This document shows, in pieces, positions 1-8,484 of a stretch of 17,186 nt of DNA (positions are counted from its first letter, which is position 1; every line of letters begins with the position of its first letter). Origin of the DNA: Aurantimonas sp036252795 (GTDB lineage: Bacteria > Pseudomonadota > Alphaproteobacteria > Rhizobiales > Rhizobiaceae); the NCBI GenBank assembly GCA_036252795.1, contig DASYHY010000107.1, forward strand, positions 1 to 17,186. The letters run 5' to 3'. Both the position numbers and the translations under genes were made by a program. The notes below the pieces were generated by a model that was not told where the DNA came from, did no database searches, and saw nothing but the letters and a program-made list of their open reading frames with translations.

Positions 1-2
1 CT

Positions 3-1250
3 CGGCCTCCCCGCGTCCTGATCTACAGCCACGACACGTTCGGCCTCGGGCACCTGCGGCGCTGCCGCGTGATCGCGCAGGCGCTGGTGGCCCACCGCCC
101 GGACATCACCATCCTCATCGTCGCCGGCTCGCCGGTCGTCGGCTCGTTCAGCTTCCCGCCGCAGGTCGACTTCATCCGGGTGCCCGGCGTGGTCAAGCTC
201 GGCGCCGACAGCTACGCGCCGTCCAATCCCGGCCTGTCGCTGGAGGATCTGACGGAGATCCGCAGCGCGGTGATCAAGAAGACCGCCGAGATCTTCGATC
301 CCGACATCTTCCTCGTCGACAAGGAGCCGCTCGGCATGCGCGGCGAGGTCGAGGAATCGCTGCAGCTGCTGCGCCGCAAGGGTGCGCGGCTGGTCCTCGG
401 CTTGCGCGACATCATGGACGAGCCTTCGCGGCTGGTGGAGGAATGGACGCGCAAGGATGCCTTCGCGGCCATCGAGAACCTCTACGACGACATCTGGATT
501 TACGGCCTGCCGCAGATCTGCGATCCGCTGGCGGGCATCGGCGTGTCGGAGGCGGTGCGCCGGAAAGCCGTGTTCACCGGCTATCTGCACCGGGCGGACG
601 AGCCGTCGGGCGCGCTGCCGGAGCGCATCCGTCTCGGCGAGAAGCCCTATGTGCTCGTCACGACGGGCGGCGGCGGCGACGGCGCCATGCTGGTCGACTG
701 GGTACTGCGCGCCTATGAGAGCGGCAAGGCGATCGGGGTACGGGCCAAGATCGTGCTCGGGCCGTTCATGGATGCTGCCCAGCAGGCCGATTTCAAGCGC
801 CGCGCCGCCCGGCTGGACGAGGTCGACGCGATGACCTTCGCCGCGAGCATCGAGCCGCTGTTCGAGAATGCGGCGGGCGTGGTCGCCATGGGCGGCTACA
901 ACACGTTCTGCGAGATCCTTTCCTTCGACAAGCCGGCGGTGGTCGTGCCGCGCAGCCAGCCGCGGCTGGAACAGCAGATTCGTGCTTCGCAGGCCGAGGC
1001 TCTGGGGCTCCTGCGCATGCTGCCCGACGACCGGGTCGACGATGCCGCGGCGATGGCCGAGGCGATCCGGGCGCTGCCGACCCAGGCGCGGCCGAAAAGC
1101 GCCGCGATCGACGGCATCCTCGGCGGACTGGAGACGATCTGCCGGCTGACCGACGGCTACATGGCGGCCGGGCGAAGCGCGGAGTCCCGGGAAGCCGCCG
1201 CCTGGCCCGGCAAGGCACGGCCGTCGCTGCCGCGTACGGGCACGGGATGA
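3..1250 (+). CDS. COG4671-type (GT28/MurG-like) glycosyltransferase, 5'-truncated by window edge
   Basis: The reading frame is open from base 3, so the true start lies upstream; 415 residues are visible. A glycine-rich loop with GLGHLRR (visible residues 14-20) sits directly after the first beta strand, as in the N-terminal Rossmann domain of GT28/MurG-like enzymes. The C-terminal half carries a TGGGGDG stretch and MGGYNTFCEIL (from about residue 296), followed by a PAVVVPR strand, which matches the nucleotide-sugar-binding half of this fold. The family is annotated as predicted glycosyltransferase (COG4671); donor and acceptor are unknown. There is no signal peptide in the visible part, so a cytosolic or membrane-associated role is likely. 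The stop overlaps the next start as ATGA, which suggests translational coupling. The Ala/Arg/Pro-rich tail after about residue 385 looks unstructured. Confidence 0.85.
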   Translation, partial: RPPRVLIYSHDTFGLGHLRRCRVIAQALVAHRPDITILIVAGSPVVGSFSFPPQVDFIRVPGVVKLGADSYAPSNPGLSLEDLTEIRSAVIKKTAEIFDPDIFLVDKEPLGMRGEVEESLQLLRRKGARLVLGLRDIMDEPSRLVEEWTRKDAFAAIENLYDDIWIYGLPQICDPLAGIGVSEAVRRKAVFTGYLHRADEPSGALPERIRLGEKPYVLVTTGGGGDGAMLVDWVLRAYESGKAIGVRAKIVLGPFMDAAQQADFKRRAARLDEVDAMTFAASIEPLFENAAGVVAMGGYNTFCEILSFDKPAVVVPRSQPRLEQQIRASQAEALGLLRMLPDDRVDDAAAMAEAIRALPTQARPKSAAIDGILGGLETICRLTDGYMAAGRSAESREAAAWPGKARPSLPRTGTG

Positions 1251-2404
1251 AAGTAGCCTTCTACGCGCCGATGAAGGCGCTGGACGACCCGACGCCGTCC
1301 GGCGATCGGACGGTCGGGCGCGGCCTCGTCTCGGCCCTCAAGAAAGCCGGTCACGAGGTGGTCGTGCCGGCGCGGCTGCGCAGCTGGGACCGCGGCGACC
1401 CGGTCCGCCAGCGCCGGCTGCGCGACCTCGGCCGGCGGCTCGGAGACCGGCTGCTGGCGCGCCACGCGGGGCGCGGCCGGCCGTTCGACCTCTGGTTCAC
1501 CTACCACCTCTACCACAAGGCGCCGGACTGGATCGGGCCCCACGTCGCCGAGCATCTGGGCATTCCTTACGTGGTCGCCGAGGCTTCGGTCGCGGGCAAG
1601 CAGCGGGGCGGGCCCTGGCAACCCGGCTATGACGCCAGCATTGCGGCGGTCGGAAGCGCAGCGCTGGTGATCGGGCTCAATCCGGCCGACCGTCCGGGCG
1701 TCATGCCCCACCTGCGGCCGCAGACGCGCTATCTCGATCTGGCGCCCTTCATCGATACCCGGCCCTTCGCGTCGGCGGCCGCGATGCGGGCCTCGACCCG
1801 CGCCCGTGTTGTCGCCCGTCACGGGCTCGATCCGGCCGTTCCCTGGCTGGTCAGCGTGGCGATGATGCGCAACGACCAGAAGCTCGCCTCCTACCGGGTC
1901 CTCGCCGATGCGCTGGCAGGCATCGCGGCACGTCCCTTCCAGCTGGTCGTGATCGGGGCCGGTCCCGCGGAAGAAGCGGTCCGCGAGGCTTTAGCGCCGC
2001 TCAAGCCGCGCGTCGCCTTTCACGGCGCGGCCGATCCGGCCGATCTACCCGGCCTCTATGCCGCCTGCGACATCCATGTCTGGCCGGCCATCAAGGAATC
2101 CTGGAGCATGGCCTTCATCGAGGCACAGGCGGCGGGGTTGCCCGTCGTCGCCGGGCGGAGCGGCGGCGTCGCCGGCGTCGTCGCGGACGGGGTGACTGGC
2201 ATCCTCTCGCCGGAAGGCGACGCGGCGGGTTTCGCCGACGGGGTGCGCCGCCTGCTCGATCCCGCGACGCGCGGGATCATGGGCGCGGCGGCGCGCGAGC
2301 GGGCGCTGGCTGAGCACGACATCGTCGGCGCGGCGGCACGACTGGACGAGGCGCTGTCGGACGTGGCCGGAGCGGGTACGCAGCGCCGCATGGCGGTGGT
2401 CTGA
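1247..2404 (+). CDS. GT4-like glycosyltransferase (GT-B fold)
   Basis: This 385-residue protein begins MKVAFYAP, a typical first strand of a GT-B N-terminal domain. The C-terminal half has the retaining-GT motif E-x7-E (ESWSMAFIE, residues 284-292). It is followed by AAGLPVVAGRSGGVAGVVADG and a GILSPEGD strand, the classical GT4 donor-binding segment. Such enzymes transfer a sugar from a nucleotide-sugar donor with retention of configuration; the substrate cannot be read from sequence. The start overlaps the previous gene by 4 bp and the stop overlaps the next start by one base (TGATG), so all three glycosyltransferases are probably translated as a coupled unit. The N-terminal half is divergent, so a family assignment finer than GT4-like is uncertain. 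Confidence 0.85.
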   Translation: MKVAFYAPMKALDDPTPSGDRTVGRGLVSALKKAGHEVVVPARLRSWDRGDPVRQRRLRDLGRRLGDRLLARHAGRGRPFDLWFTYHLYHKAPDWIGPHVAEHLGIPYVVAEASVAGKQRGGPWQPGYDASIAAVGSAALVIGLNPADRPGVMPHLRPQTRYLDLAPFIDTRPFASAAAMRASTRARVVARHGLDPAVPWLVSVAMMRNDQKLASYRVLADALAGIAARPFQLVVIGAGPAEEAVREALAPLKPRVAFHGAADPADLPGLYAACDIHVWPAIKESWSMAFIEAQAAGLPVVAGRSGGVAGVVADGVTGILSPEGDAAGFADGVRRLLDPATRGIMGAAARERALAEHDIVGAAARLDEALSDVAGAGTQRRMAVV

Positions 2405-3582
2405 TGCGCGTCCTGTTCCACGTCCAGCATCTTCTCGGCGTCGGCCATCTGCGGCGGGCGGAACTGCTCGTAAACGCCATGGTCCGGCGCGGCATGGCGG
2501 TGACCGTGGCGCTCGGCGGCATGCCGGTCGCGGAAATGCCGTTCGCCGGCGCAGACATCGTGCAACTGTCGCCGGCGCGGCTCGACGGGGCGAACTTCAA
2601 GATCCTCTACGACGGCGAGGGGCGCCCGATCACCGATGCCTGGCGGGAGGCGCGCCGCGACGCGCTGCTCGATCTCTACGAGCGGCTGCAGCCCGACATC
2701 GTGCTCATGGAGATGTTTCCGTTCGGCCGCTGGCGGTTCCGCTTCGAGCTCGAGCCGCTGCTGGCGCGCGCGGCGCTCGACCGGCCGCGGGTGAGATGCG
2801 TCGCCTCGGTTCGCGACATCCTGGTCGAGACCAAGCATCCGGACCGGGCGGTGCGGGGCGCCGAGATCGCCCGCGAGCATCTCGACGCCGTTCTGGTCCA
2901 CTCCGACCCGGCGCTTTTCACCTTCGACGAGACCTATCCGCACGCGGCCAGCCTCGCAGACCGGATCCACTATACCGGATACGTCACCGAGCCCGGCGAC
3001 CGACGGAAGGCGGCGCCGAGCGGCGACGTGATCGTCTCGGCCGGCGGCGGCGCAGCGGCAGGATCGCTGCTGGCGACCGCCATGGCGACGCGTGCGCAGA
3101 CGCCGCTCGCCGATCGCGTCTGGCGGTTCTTCACCGGCCCGCGCTGCCCGGACGACGTGTTCCGGCAGCTTCGGAGCCATGCGGACGAACGGACCATCGT
3201 CGCGCGCTTCGACCCGCGCTTCCAGGAGCGCCTCGACGGCTGCGCGCTGTCGATCTCGCAGGCCGGCTACAACACGGTGATGAACCTGCTGCGAGCCGAA
3301 GTGCCGGCGGTGGTCGTGCCCTATGCCGAGGGTGACGAGACCGAGCAGGAATATCGCGCCAGGCGGCTGGAAGCGTTGGGATTGCTGAAGGTGGTTCCCG
3401 AAGCGGCACTGTCGCCGGCGACGCTGGCCGCCGCCATCGGCGCCGCGTTGGCAGGATCGGCCTCGGCGCGGCCCGGCATCGACCTCGACGGGGCAGAGCA
3501 TGCCGCCGGGACGATCGAGGCGCTGGCCGCTCGCGACGGGGACCAATCCTTAGCCGCAGGCGCCGGTGCTGCTGCCAAGTAA
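2404..3582 (+). CDS. COG4671-type (GT28/MurG-like) glycosyltransferase
   Basis: This complete 392-residue protein has the same fold as the first gene in the window. The N-terminal loop LLGVGHLRRAE (residues 10-20) aligns with GLGHLRR of that protein. The C-terminal half has a SAGGGAAAGS loop near residue 210 and SISQAGYNTVMNLL (residues 283-296), followed by PAVVVPYAEGDETEQ, the donor-binding region of MurG-like enzymes. TGYVTEPGD near residue 195 marks the interdomain linker. The two paralogues are clearly diverged rather than a recent duplication. The product is probably an inverting glycosyltransferase of unknown substrate acting at the cytoplasmic face of the inner membrane. It is the last gene of the overlapping trio. 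A gap of 185 bp follows with no clear terminator. Confidence 0.85.
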   Translation: MRVLFHVQHLLGVGHLRRAELLVNAMVRRGMAVTVALGGMPVAEMPFAGADIVQLSPARLDGANFKILYDGEGRPITDAWREARRDALLDLYERLQPDIVLMEMFPFGRWRFRFELEPLLARAALDRPRVRCVASVRDILVETKHPDRAVRGAEIAREHLDAVLVHSDPALFTFDETYPHAASLADRIHYTGYVTEPGDRRKAAPSGDVIVSAGGGAAAGSLLATAMATRAQTPLADRVWRFFTGPRCPDDVFRQLRSHADERTIVARFDPRFQERLDGCALSISQAGYNTVMNLLRAEVPAVVVPYAEGDETEQEYRARRLEALGLLKVVPEAALSPATLAAAIGAALAGSASARPGIDLDGAEHAAGTIEALAARDGDQSLAAGAGAAAK

Positions 3583-3751
3583 AACCGCATGACGCGGAAC
3601 CGGCGCGGATGGTATTCCGGTAGAGGCTGCAGCGTCCTGATCCGGGGCCGGCTCGCGTTGGCGCGCAGCCTGTGGCGCAGGCTTTCGTCCGGAACGGCGG
3701 CGGCCGCCGCATGGACCGATCGAACGGCGCGCAGCCGCCGGGAGGATCGGT

Positions 3752-3761
3752 GGGGGAGGAG
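3752..3761 (+). promoter_or_regulatory. Ribosome binding site that decides the TTG start at 3768
   Basis: GGGGGAGGAG lies 6 nt before an in-frame TTG. The frame is open further upstream through GTG 3672, ATG 3711 and GTG 3750. The translation before residue 1 from TTG is Gly/Arg-rich and unlike ABC proteins. ATG 3711 has no purine-rich stretch near it. GTG 3750 has GGAGG only 4 nt away and remains a possible alternative. Confidence 0.5.
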
Positions 3762-3767
3762 CGGCGA

Positions 3768-5738
3768 TTGACCAGTGACGCACCGGTTCTGGAGCGCCCC
3801 GCGCGCGGGGACGGCGCGAACGCCCGACCGGCGGACGCCGCGCTCCTGTCGATCGAGGATCTGTCGGTCGAGTTCCGCTCCATGGCCGGCATGGTCAAGG
3901 CGGTCTCCGGGCTGTCGATGCGGGTCGAGGCGGGGCGCACGGTCGCGCTGGTCGGGGAATCTGGTTCCGGCAAGAGCGTCACATCGCAGGCGGTGCTCGG
4001 CATCCTGCCGAAGAGCGCGGCGATCACCACCGGCCGCATCCTGTTCCGCGACCCGGAACAGGGTGTCGTGGACCTCGCTGCCCTGTCGCCGCGCAGTCCG
4101 CGCTTCCGCGCCATCCGCGGCCGGGCGATCTCCATCGTCTTCCAGGAGCCGATGACGTCCTTCTCGCCGCTGCATACGCTGGGCGACCAGATCGGCGAGG
4201 TGCTCTCGGTGCATGGGCGCGCCAGCGGCGCCGAGCTGCGGGAGCTGACGCTGGAGACGCTCCGGCTGGTGCGCTTTCCCGACCCCGAGCGCGCCATGCG
4301 CTCCTATCCATTCGAGCTCTCGGGCGGGCTGCGCCAGCGCGCGATGATCGCCATGGCGGTCATCGCCAAGCCGGCGCTGCTGATCGCCGACGAGCCCACC
4401 ACCGCCCTCGACGTGACGCTGCAGGCGCAGATCCTGAAGCTGCTGCGCGACATGCAGGCCGAGCTCAAGATGGCGGTGCTGCTGATCACCCACGATCTCG
4501 GCGTGGTGGCCAATCTCGCCGAGGAAGTGGTGGTCATGCATCACGGCCGGGTCGTGGAGGCGGGGACGGCGGCGGCGATCTTCGAGGCACCGCAGCATCC
4601 CTATCTGATCTCGCTGATGAAGGCCGTGCCGGATCTGGAGCCCGGCGAGGCGCGGCGGCTGAAGCCGATCCGCGAGATCAAGGTCGACGCGCAGGCGCTG
4701 ATGCAGCGCGGGGACGAGGCGGACACGGTGCCGCCCGGCGCGCCGCTTCTGGAAGTCAGGGGACTCGGCAAGCGCTTCTCCCTGCGCCGCGACAGCCGGC
4801 TGCTGTCGCGGGCGCCGGCGCTGACGATCCACGCGCTCCGCGACGTGTCGATCACCGTCCATCGCGGCGAGTGCCTGGGGCTCGTGGGGGAATCGGGCTC
4901 CGGCAAGACGACGCTGGCCCGGGCGATCATGGGCGCGGTGCCGCAGACGACGGGTTCGGTCGTCCTGCATGGCTGCCGGGAAGGCGGCGTCGACATCGCG
5001 ACCGCCTCGCGCCAGCAGCTCTTCGAGGCGCGGCGGCGGATGCAGTACGTCTTCCAGGACCCGTTCTCCTCGCTCGATCCCCGCATGACGGTCGGCGCGA
5101 TCCTGGCCGAGCCGCTGGAGATCCACGGGATCGGCACGAGCGCCGATCGGCGGCAGCGCGTCGAGCGGCTGCTGGCCGCGGTCGGGCTCGAGCCGCAATA
5201 TGCCGGCCGCTACCCGCACAGCTTCTCCGGCGGCCAACGCCAGCGGATCGGCATTGCGCGCGCGCTGGCGCTGGAGCCAGAACTCCTGATCTGCGACGAG
5301 CCGGTGGCGGCGCTCGACGTCTCCGTCCAGGCGCAGATCCTGAACCTGCTCAAGGACCTGCAGCGGCTCTGCGGCCTCACCTATCTGTTCATCTCGCACA
5401 ATCTGGCGGTGGTGAACTACGTCGCCGACCGGATCGCGGTGATGTGCGACGGCGAGATCGTGGAGATCGCGCCGCGCGAGGCCCTGTTCCGCGCGCCGCT
5501 GCATCCCTACACGCGGATGCTGATGCAGGCGGTGCCGCATGCCGATCCGGCCCGGCCGCTCGACTTCGACAGCCTCCCCGCCGTCGGCCGGATCGGCCAG
5601 CGCGGATGGCCGGAGCCGTTCGCGGTCGTGGAAGGCCGCGCCCGTCCGCTGCTGGAAGCGGCGCCCGGCCACTTCGTGCGGGCGGTAAACCTCGGCTTCC
5701 TCGACACGGCGCCCGCCAGCGCCCTCACCGGGGGGTGA
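3768..5738 (+). CDS. Fused double-ATPase subunit of a Dpp/Opp/Yej-type peptide ABC importer
   Basis: Two complete ABC ATPase domains occupy one 656-residue chain, equivalent to DppD plus DppF or to YejF/GsiA. Domain 1 has Walker A GESGSGK (63-69), signature LSGGLRQR (184-191), Walker B LLIADEP (Asp208, Glu209) and H-loop His242. Domain 2 has Walker A GESGSGK (374-380), signature FSGGQRQR (486-493) and Walker B with Asp510-Glu511. All catalytic residues are present, so both sites should hydrolyse ATP. After each domain there is the HPYxxxLMxAVP segment typical of oligopeptide/nickel-type subunits. It should sit on the cytoplasmic face and drive import of peptides or similar solutes. No permease or binding protein is adjacent on this strand; the best partners are the minus-strand genes at 11071-15178. 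It is followed one base later by the pseudo-ABC gene. Start choice is the main uncertainty. Confidence 0.9.
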   Translation: MTSDAPVLERPARGDGANARPADAALLSIEDLSVEFRSMAGMVKAVSGLSMRVEAGRTVALVGESGSGKSVTSQAVLGILPKSAAITTGRILFRDPEQGVVDLAALSPRSPRFRAIRGRAISIVFQEPMTSFSPLHTLGDQIGEVLSVHGRASGAELRELTLETLRLVRFPDPERAMRSYPFELSGGLRQRAMIAMAVIAKPALLIADEPTTALDVTLQAQILKLLRDMQAELKMAVLLITHDLGVVANLAEEVVVMHHGRVVEAGTAAAIFEAPQHPYLISLMKAVPDLEPGEARRLKPIREIKVDAQALMQRGDEADTVPPGAPLLEVRGLGKRFSLRRDSRLLSRAPALTIHALRDVSITVHRGECLGLVGESGSGKTTLARAIMGAVPQTTGSVVLHGCREGGVDIATASRQQLFEARRRMQYVFQDPFSSLDPRMTVGAILAEPLEIHGIGTSADRRQRVERLLAAVGLEPQYAGRYPHSFSGGQRQRIGIARALALEPELLICDEPVAALDVSVQAQILNLLKDLQRLCGLTYLFISHNLAVVNYVADRIAVMCDGEIVEIAPREALFRAPLHPYTRMLMQAVPHADPARPLDFDSLPAVGRIGQRGWPEPFAVVEGRARPLLEAAPGHFVRAVNLGFLDTAPASALTGG

Positions 5739-5739
5739 G

Positions 5740-8445
5740 ATGGCGAAGGCCGACCAGCTCGACGAGAGCATCTTCGGCTATGTCTGGCGCCACACGAAGC
5801 GCCAGCAGTTCTGGCTGTTCTTCGTCCTCGTGCTGTCGCTGCCGTTCTACTACCTGACGCTCGACCTGCCGAAGCGGATCATCAACGGGCCGATCCAGGG
5901 CGAGTGGAGCGCCGGCGAGACGCAGCCGCTGTTCCGATGGATGCCGACGCTGCCGGATTTCCTGGGCGGCGGCACGTTCGCGCCGTTCGATCGCATCGAG
6001 CTCGACCGCATGGAAATGCTGGTCTGGCTTAGCCTGATCTTCCTGTTCTTCGTCGTCGTGAACGGCCTCTTCAAGTTCTATCTGTCGAACTACAAGGGGC
6101 AGCTAGGCGAGCGGCTGCTCAAGCGGCTGCGCTACGATCTGGTCGACCGCGTGCTGCGCTTTCCTACCGGGCGCTTCAAGCAGATCCGCGGCCCCGAGAT
6201 CGCCTCGATGATCAAGGACGAGACCGAGCCGGTGGGCGGCTTCGGCGGCAGCGCGTTCGCCGATCCCGCCCTTCTGCTCAGCCAGGCCGCGACCGCCCTG
6301 CTGTTCATCTTCCTGCAGAATGTCTGGCTCGGCGCCGTCGCCGGGGCGGTGGTACTCGTCCAGCTGATCCTCATCCCGCGCATGCGCCGGCGGCTCGTCG
6401 TCCTGGCGCGCGCCCGGCAGCTGACTGCGCGGCTGTTGTCCGGCCGGATCGGCGAGATCGTCGACAGCATCCCGTCGATCCGCACCAACGACACCTCGAA
6501 CTGGGAGCGGGCGGAAATCGGCAGCCGGCTCGCGCGCATCCTGCGGATCCGCACCGACTTCTTCCGCTGGAAGTTTATGGTGAACTTCATCAACAACTTC
6601 CTGGCCCAGACGACGCCGTTCATCTTCTATCTCGTCGGCGGCTATTTCGTCATCGTGGGGCGGCTGGACATCGGTCAGCTCGTGGCCGTCATCGCCGCCT
6701 ACCGCGACCTTCCGGCGCCGCTCAAGGAACTGATCGCCTGGGACCAGTTCCGCGTCGACGTGCAGTCGAAATACGCCCAGATCACCGAGCAGTTCACCAT
6801 GCCGGACCTGATCGACCCGGCTCGCCAGAAGGTCTCGCAGGAGTCTCCGCCGCATATCGAGAGCGGCATCGCGATCGTCGGCCTGCGGATCGCCGACGAA
6901 GGCGGCAACGATCTTCTGGAGCCGACCAGCCTGCGGCTGGTGCCGGGCGAGGCGGTGGCGGCGGTGGGGCCGGTCGGCGGCGGCGGCGAACATCTGGCCG
7001 ATGCCCTCGTTCGCCTGGCCGAGCCGGCCGGCGGGCGGATCAGCATCGACGGGCACCCGCTCGACCACCTCACCGACGCCTTTCTGGGTCGCCGCGTCGG
7101 CTACAGCAGCTCGGGCCTGCATTTCGCCCAGATGTCAGTGCGCGACGCGCTGATCTACGGTCTGCGCCATTGCCCGACGGCCGCGCCGCACCCCTCCGAT
7201 CCGGGCGAGGCGGCAAGGCTCGCCAAGGCATGGCAGACGGGCGACATTCGCCTCGCGGCCGATGACGACTGGATCGACTACGCCGCGGCGGGCGTCGAGG
7301 GATCCGAAGGGATGTCCCGCCGGCTGGCAGAGGTGCTGGACATCGTCGACCTGCGGATAGACGTCGCCCGCCTGGGGCTGCGGAACCGGCTGCCGACGGA
7401 TCTACCGGAAGAGGTAGGCCCGCGGATCCTGGCGGCGCGCGCCCGCTTCCGGGAGCGGCTCGCCGAAGGCGGCGACGAGGAGTATTTCGAGAGCTTCGAC
7501 CCCGAGCGCTATTCCGACTACGCGACGCTGGTCGAGAACCTCGTCTTCGGCATCCCGCTGCCAGAGGCGCTGATGGGCAATCCGCTCGTCGAGCGCCCGC
7601 AGATGCGCGAGGTGCTGAAGCAGACGGAGCTCGACGTCATGCTGTTCGAGATGGGACGGCAGATCGCCGAGACGCTGATCGAGATCTTCGGCGATCTCTC
7701 CCCCGACAACCCGCTGATGGACAGCATCGACCTGATGTCGCCGGACAAGGTCGACGACTACCGCACGGCGCTGCGTCGCACCGCCGGGGACGGGCCGCAT
7801 CCCGGCAAATACCGGCGCGCCTTCCAGGAGCTCGCCTTCGGCTATATCGAGCCGAAGCACCGGCTGGGGCTGCTCGACGAGCGGATCAAGATGGCGGTGC
7901 TGGCCGCCCGTGCCCGCTTCCTCGGTCGGCTCGAGCCGGATCTCGCACAGGCGGTGGCGGTGCATTCGCCGACGGCGCTCAATCCCGCCGCCACGTTCCA
8001 GGACAACGTCCTGTTCGGCCGTGTCGTCGATCGCTACGCCGAGGCCGGTGCCCGGATCAACGAGGTGCTGGTCGCGACGCTCTACGAGACCGGCCTCGCC
8101 GAGGTGGTGTTCGATATCGGCCTCGGCTTCGACATCGGCAGCGGCGGCAAGCGGCTGTCGGCCGGGCAGCAGCAGAAGCTCGCTCTGGCGCGCGCCCTCC
8201 TGAAGCGGCCGGATCTTCTCGTCCTCAACCGTCCGCTCTCCGCCCTTGACGGCGAGACCCAGCAAGCGACAATTGCGCGCGTCCTCGCCTCGCGAGAGGC
8301 ACTCGGCGTGACGCGGCAGATGGTTTTCTGGGTCCTGAGCCATGCAGATCACGCGCTTCAATTCGACCGGACGCTGCAATTCCGGGATGGGCGGATGACC
8401 GTGCTCGACAACCTCGTCGAGCAGCCTGTCGGCGAGCCGGCGTGA
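5740..8445 (+). CDS. ABC-exporter-like protein with degenerate ATPase domain and large insertion
   Basis: This 901-residue protein starts at ATG one base after the previous stop, with a GGGGGTGAG ribosome site. The N-terminal third resembles an exporter transmembrane domain, with hydrophobic segments near residues 24-42, 93-115, 177-193, 197-213, 283-303 and 310-321. From about residue 372 an ABC nucleotide-binding domain follows but is degenerate. The Walker A position reads GPVGGGGEHL (410-419), with Gly for Lys and Glu for Ser/Thr. The Q-loop Gln is not evident. Walker B reads LLVLNRPLSALD (826-837), with Asn-Arg instead of Asp-Glu. The signature LSAGQQQK (806-813) and H-loop His868 remain. 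About 260 residues (roughly 478-735), acidic and helix-rich, separate the Walker A half from the signature half; they include part of an internal repeat. It is probably not an ATP hydrolase by itself; a regulatory or scaffold membrane protein is inferred. I recognise no characterised homologue. Confidence 0.85.
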   Translation: MAKADQLDESIFGYVWRHTKRQQFWLFFVLVLSLPFYYLTLDLPKRIINGPIQGEWSAGETQPLFRWMPTLPDFLGGGTFAPFDRIELDRMEMLVWLSLIFLFFVVVNGLFKFYLSNYKGQLGERLLKRLRYDLVDRVLRFPTGRFKQIRGPEIASMIKDETEPVGGFGGSAFADPALLLSQAATALLFIFLQNVWLGAVAGAVVLVQLILIPRMRRRLVVLARARQLTARLLSGRIGEIVDSIPSIRTNDTSNWERAEIGSRLARILRIRTDFFRWKFMVNFINNFLAQTTPFIFYLVGGYFVIVGRLDIGQLVAVIAAYRDLPAPLKELIAWDQFRVDVQSKYAQITEQFTMPDLIDPARQKVSQESPPHIESGIAIVGLRIADEGGNDLLEPTSLRLVPGEAVAAVGPVGGGGEHLADALVRLAEPAGGRISIDGHPLDHLTDAFLGRRVGYSSSGLHFAQMSVRDALIYGLRHCPTAAPHPSDPGEAARLAKAWQTGDIRLAADDDWIDYAAAGVEGSEGMSRRLAEVLDIVDLRIDVARLGLRNRLPTDLPEEVGPRILAARARFRERLAEGGDEEYFESFDPERYSDYATLVENLVFGIPLPEALMGNPLVERPQMREVLKQTELDVMLFEMGRQIAETLIEIFGDLSPDNPLMDSIDLMSPDKVDDYRTALRRTAGDGPHPGKYRRAFQELAFGYIEPKHRLGLLDERIKMAVLAARARFLGRLEPDLAQAVAVHSPTALNPAATFQDNVLFGRVVDRYAEAGARINEVLVATLYETGLAEVVFDIGLGFDIGSGGKRLSAGQQQKLALARALLKRPDLLVLNRPLSALDGETQQATIARVLASREALGVTRQMVFWVLSHADHALQFDRTLQFRDGRMTVLDNLVEQPVGEPA

Positions 8446-8484
8446 CGTGATGGCGACCGGAACGGCAAAGCGAAGAGGCCCGAA

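Noticed and set aside
2056..3546. Minus-strand open frame of 496 codons
   Set aside because: Antisense to two glycosyltransferase genes with strong motifs; composition typical of a shadow frame.
3667..3683. Hairpin AGCCTG-tggcg-CAGGCT as a terminator after the glycosyltransferase trio
   Set aside because: The stem is only 6 bp and is followed by two T residues then CG; too weak to call as an intrinsic terminator.
3321..5771. Minus-strand open frame of 816 codons
   Set aside because: It lies antisense to the fused ATPase gene, is rich in Arg, His, Asp and Gln, and has no family motif; a by-product of GC-rich codon use.
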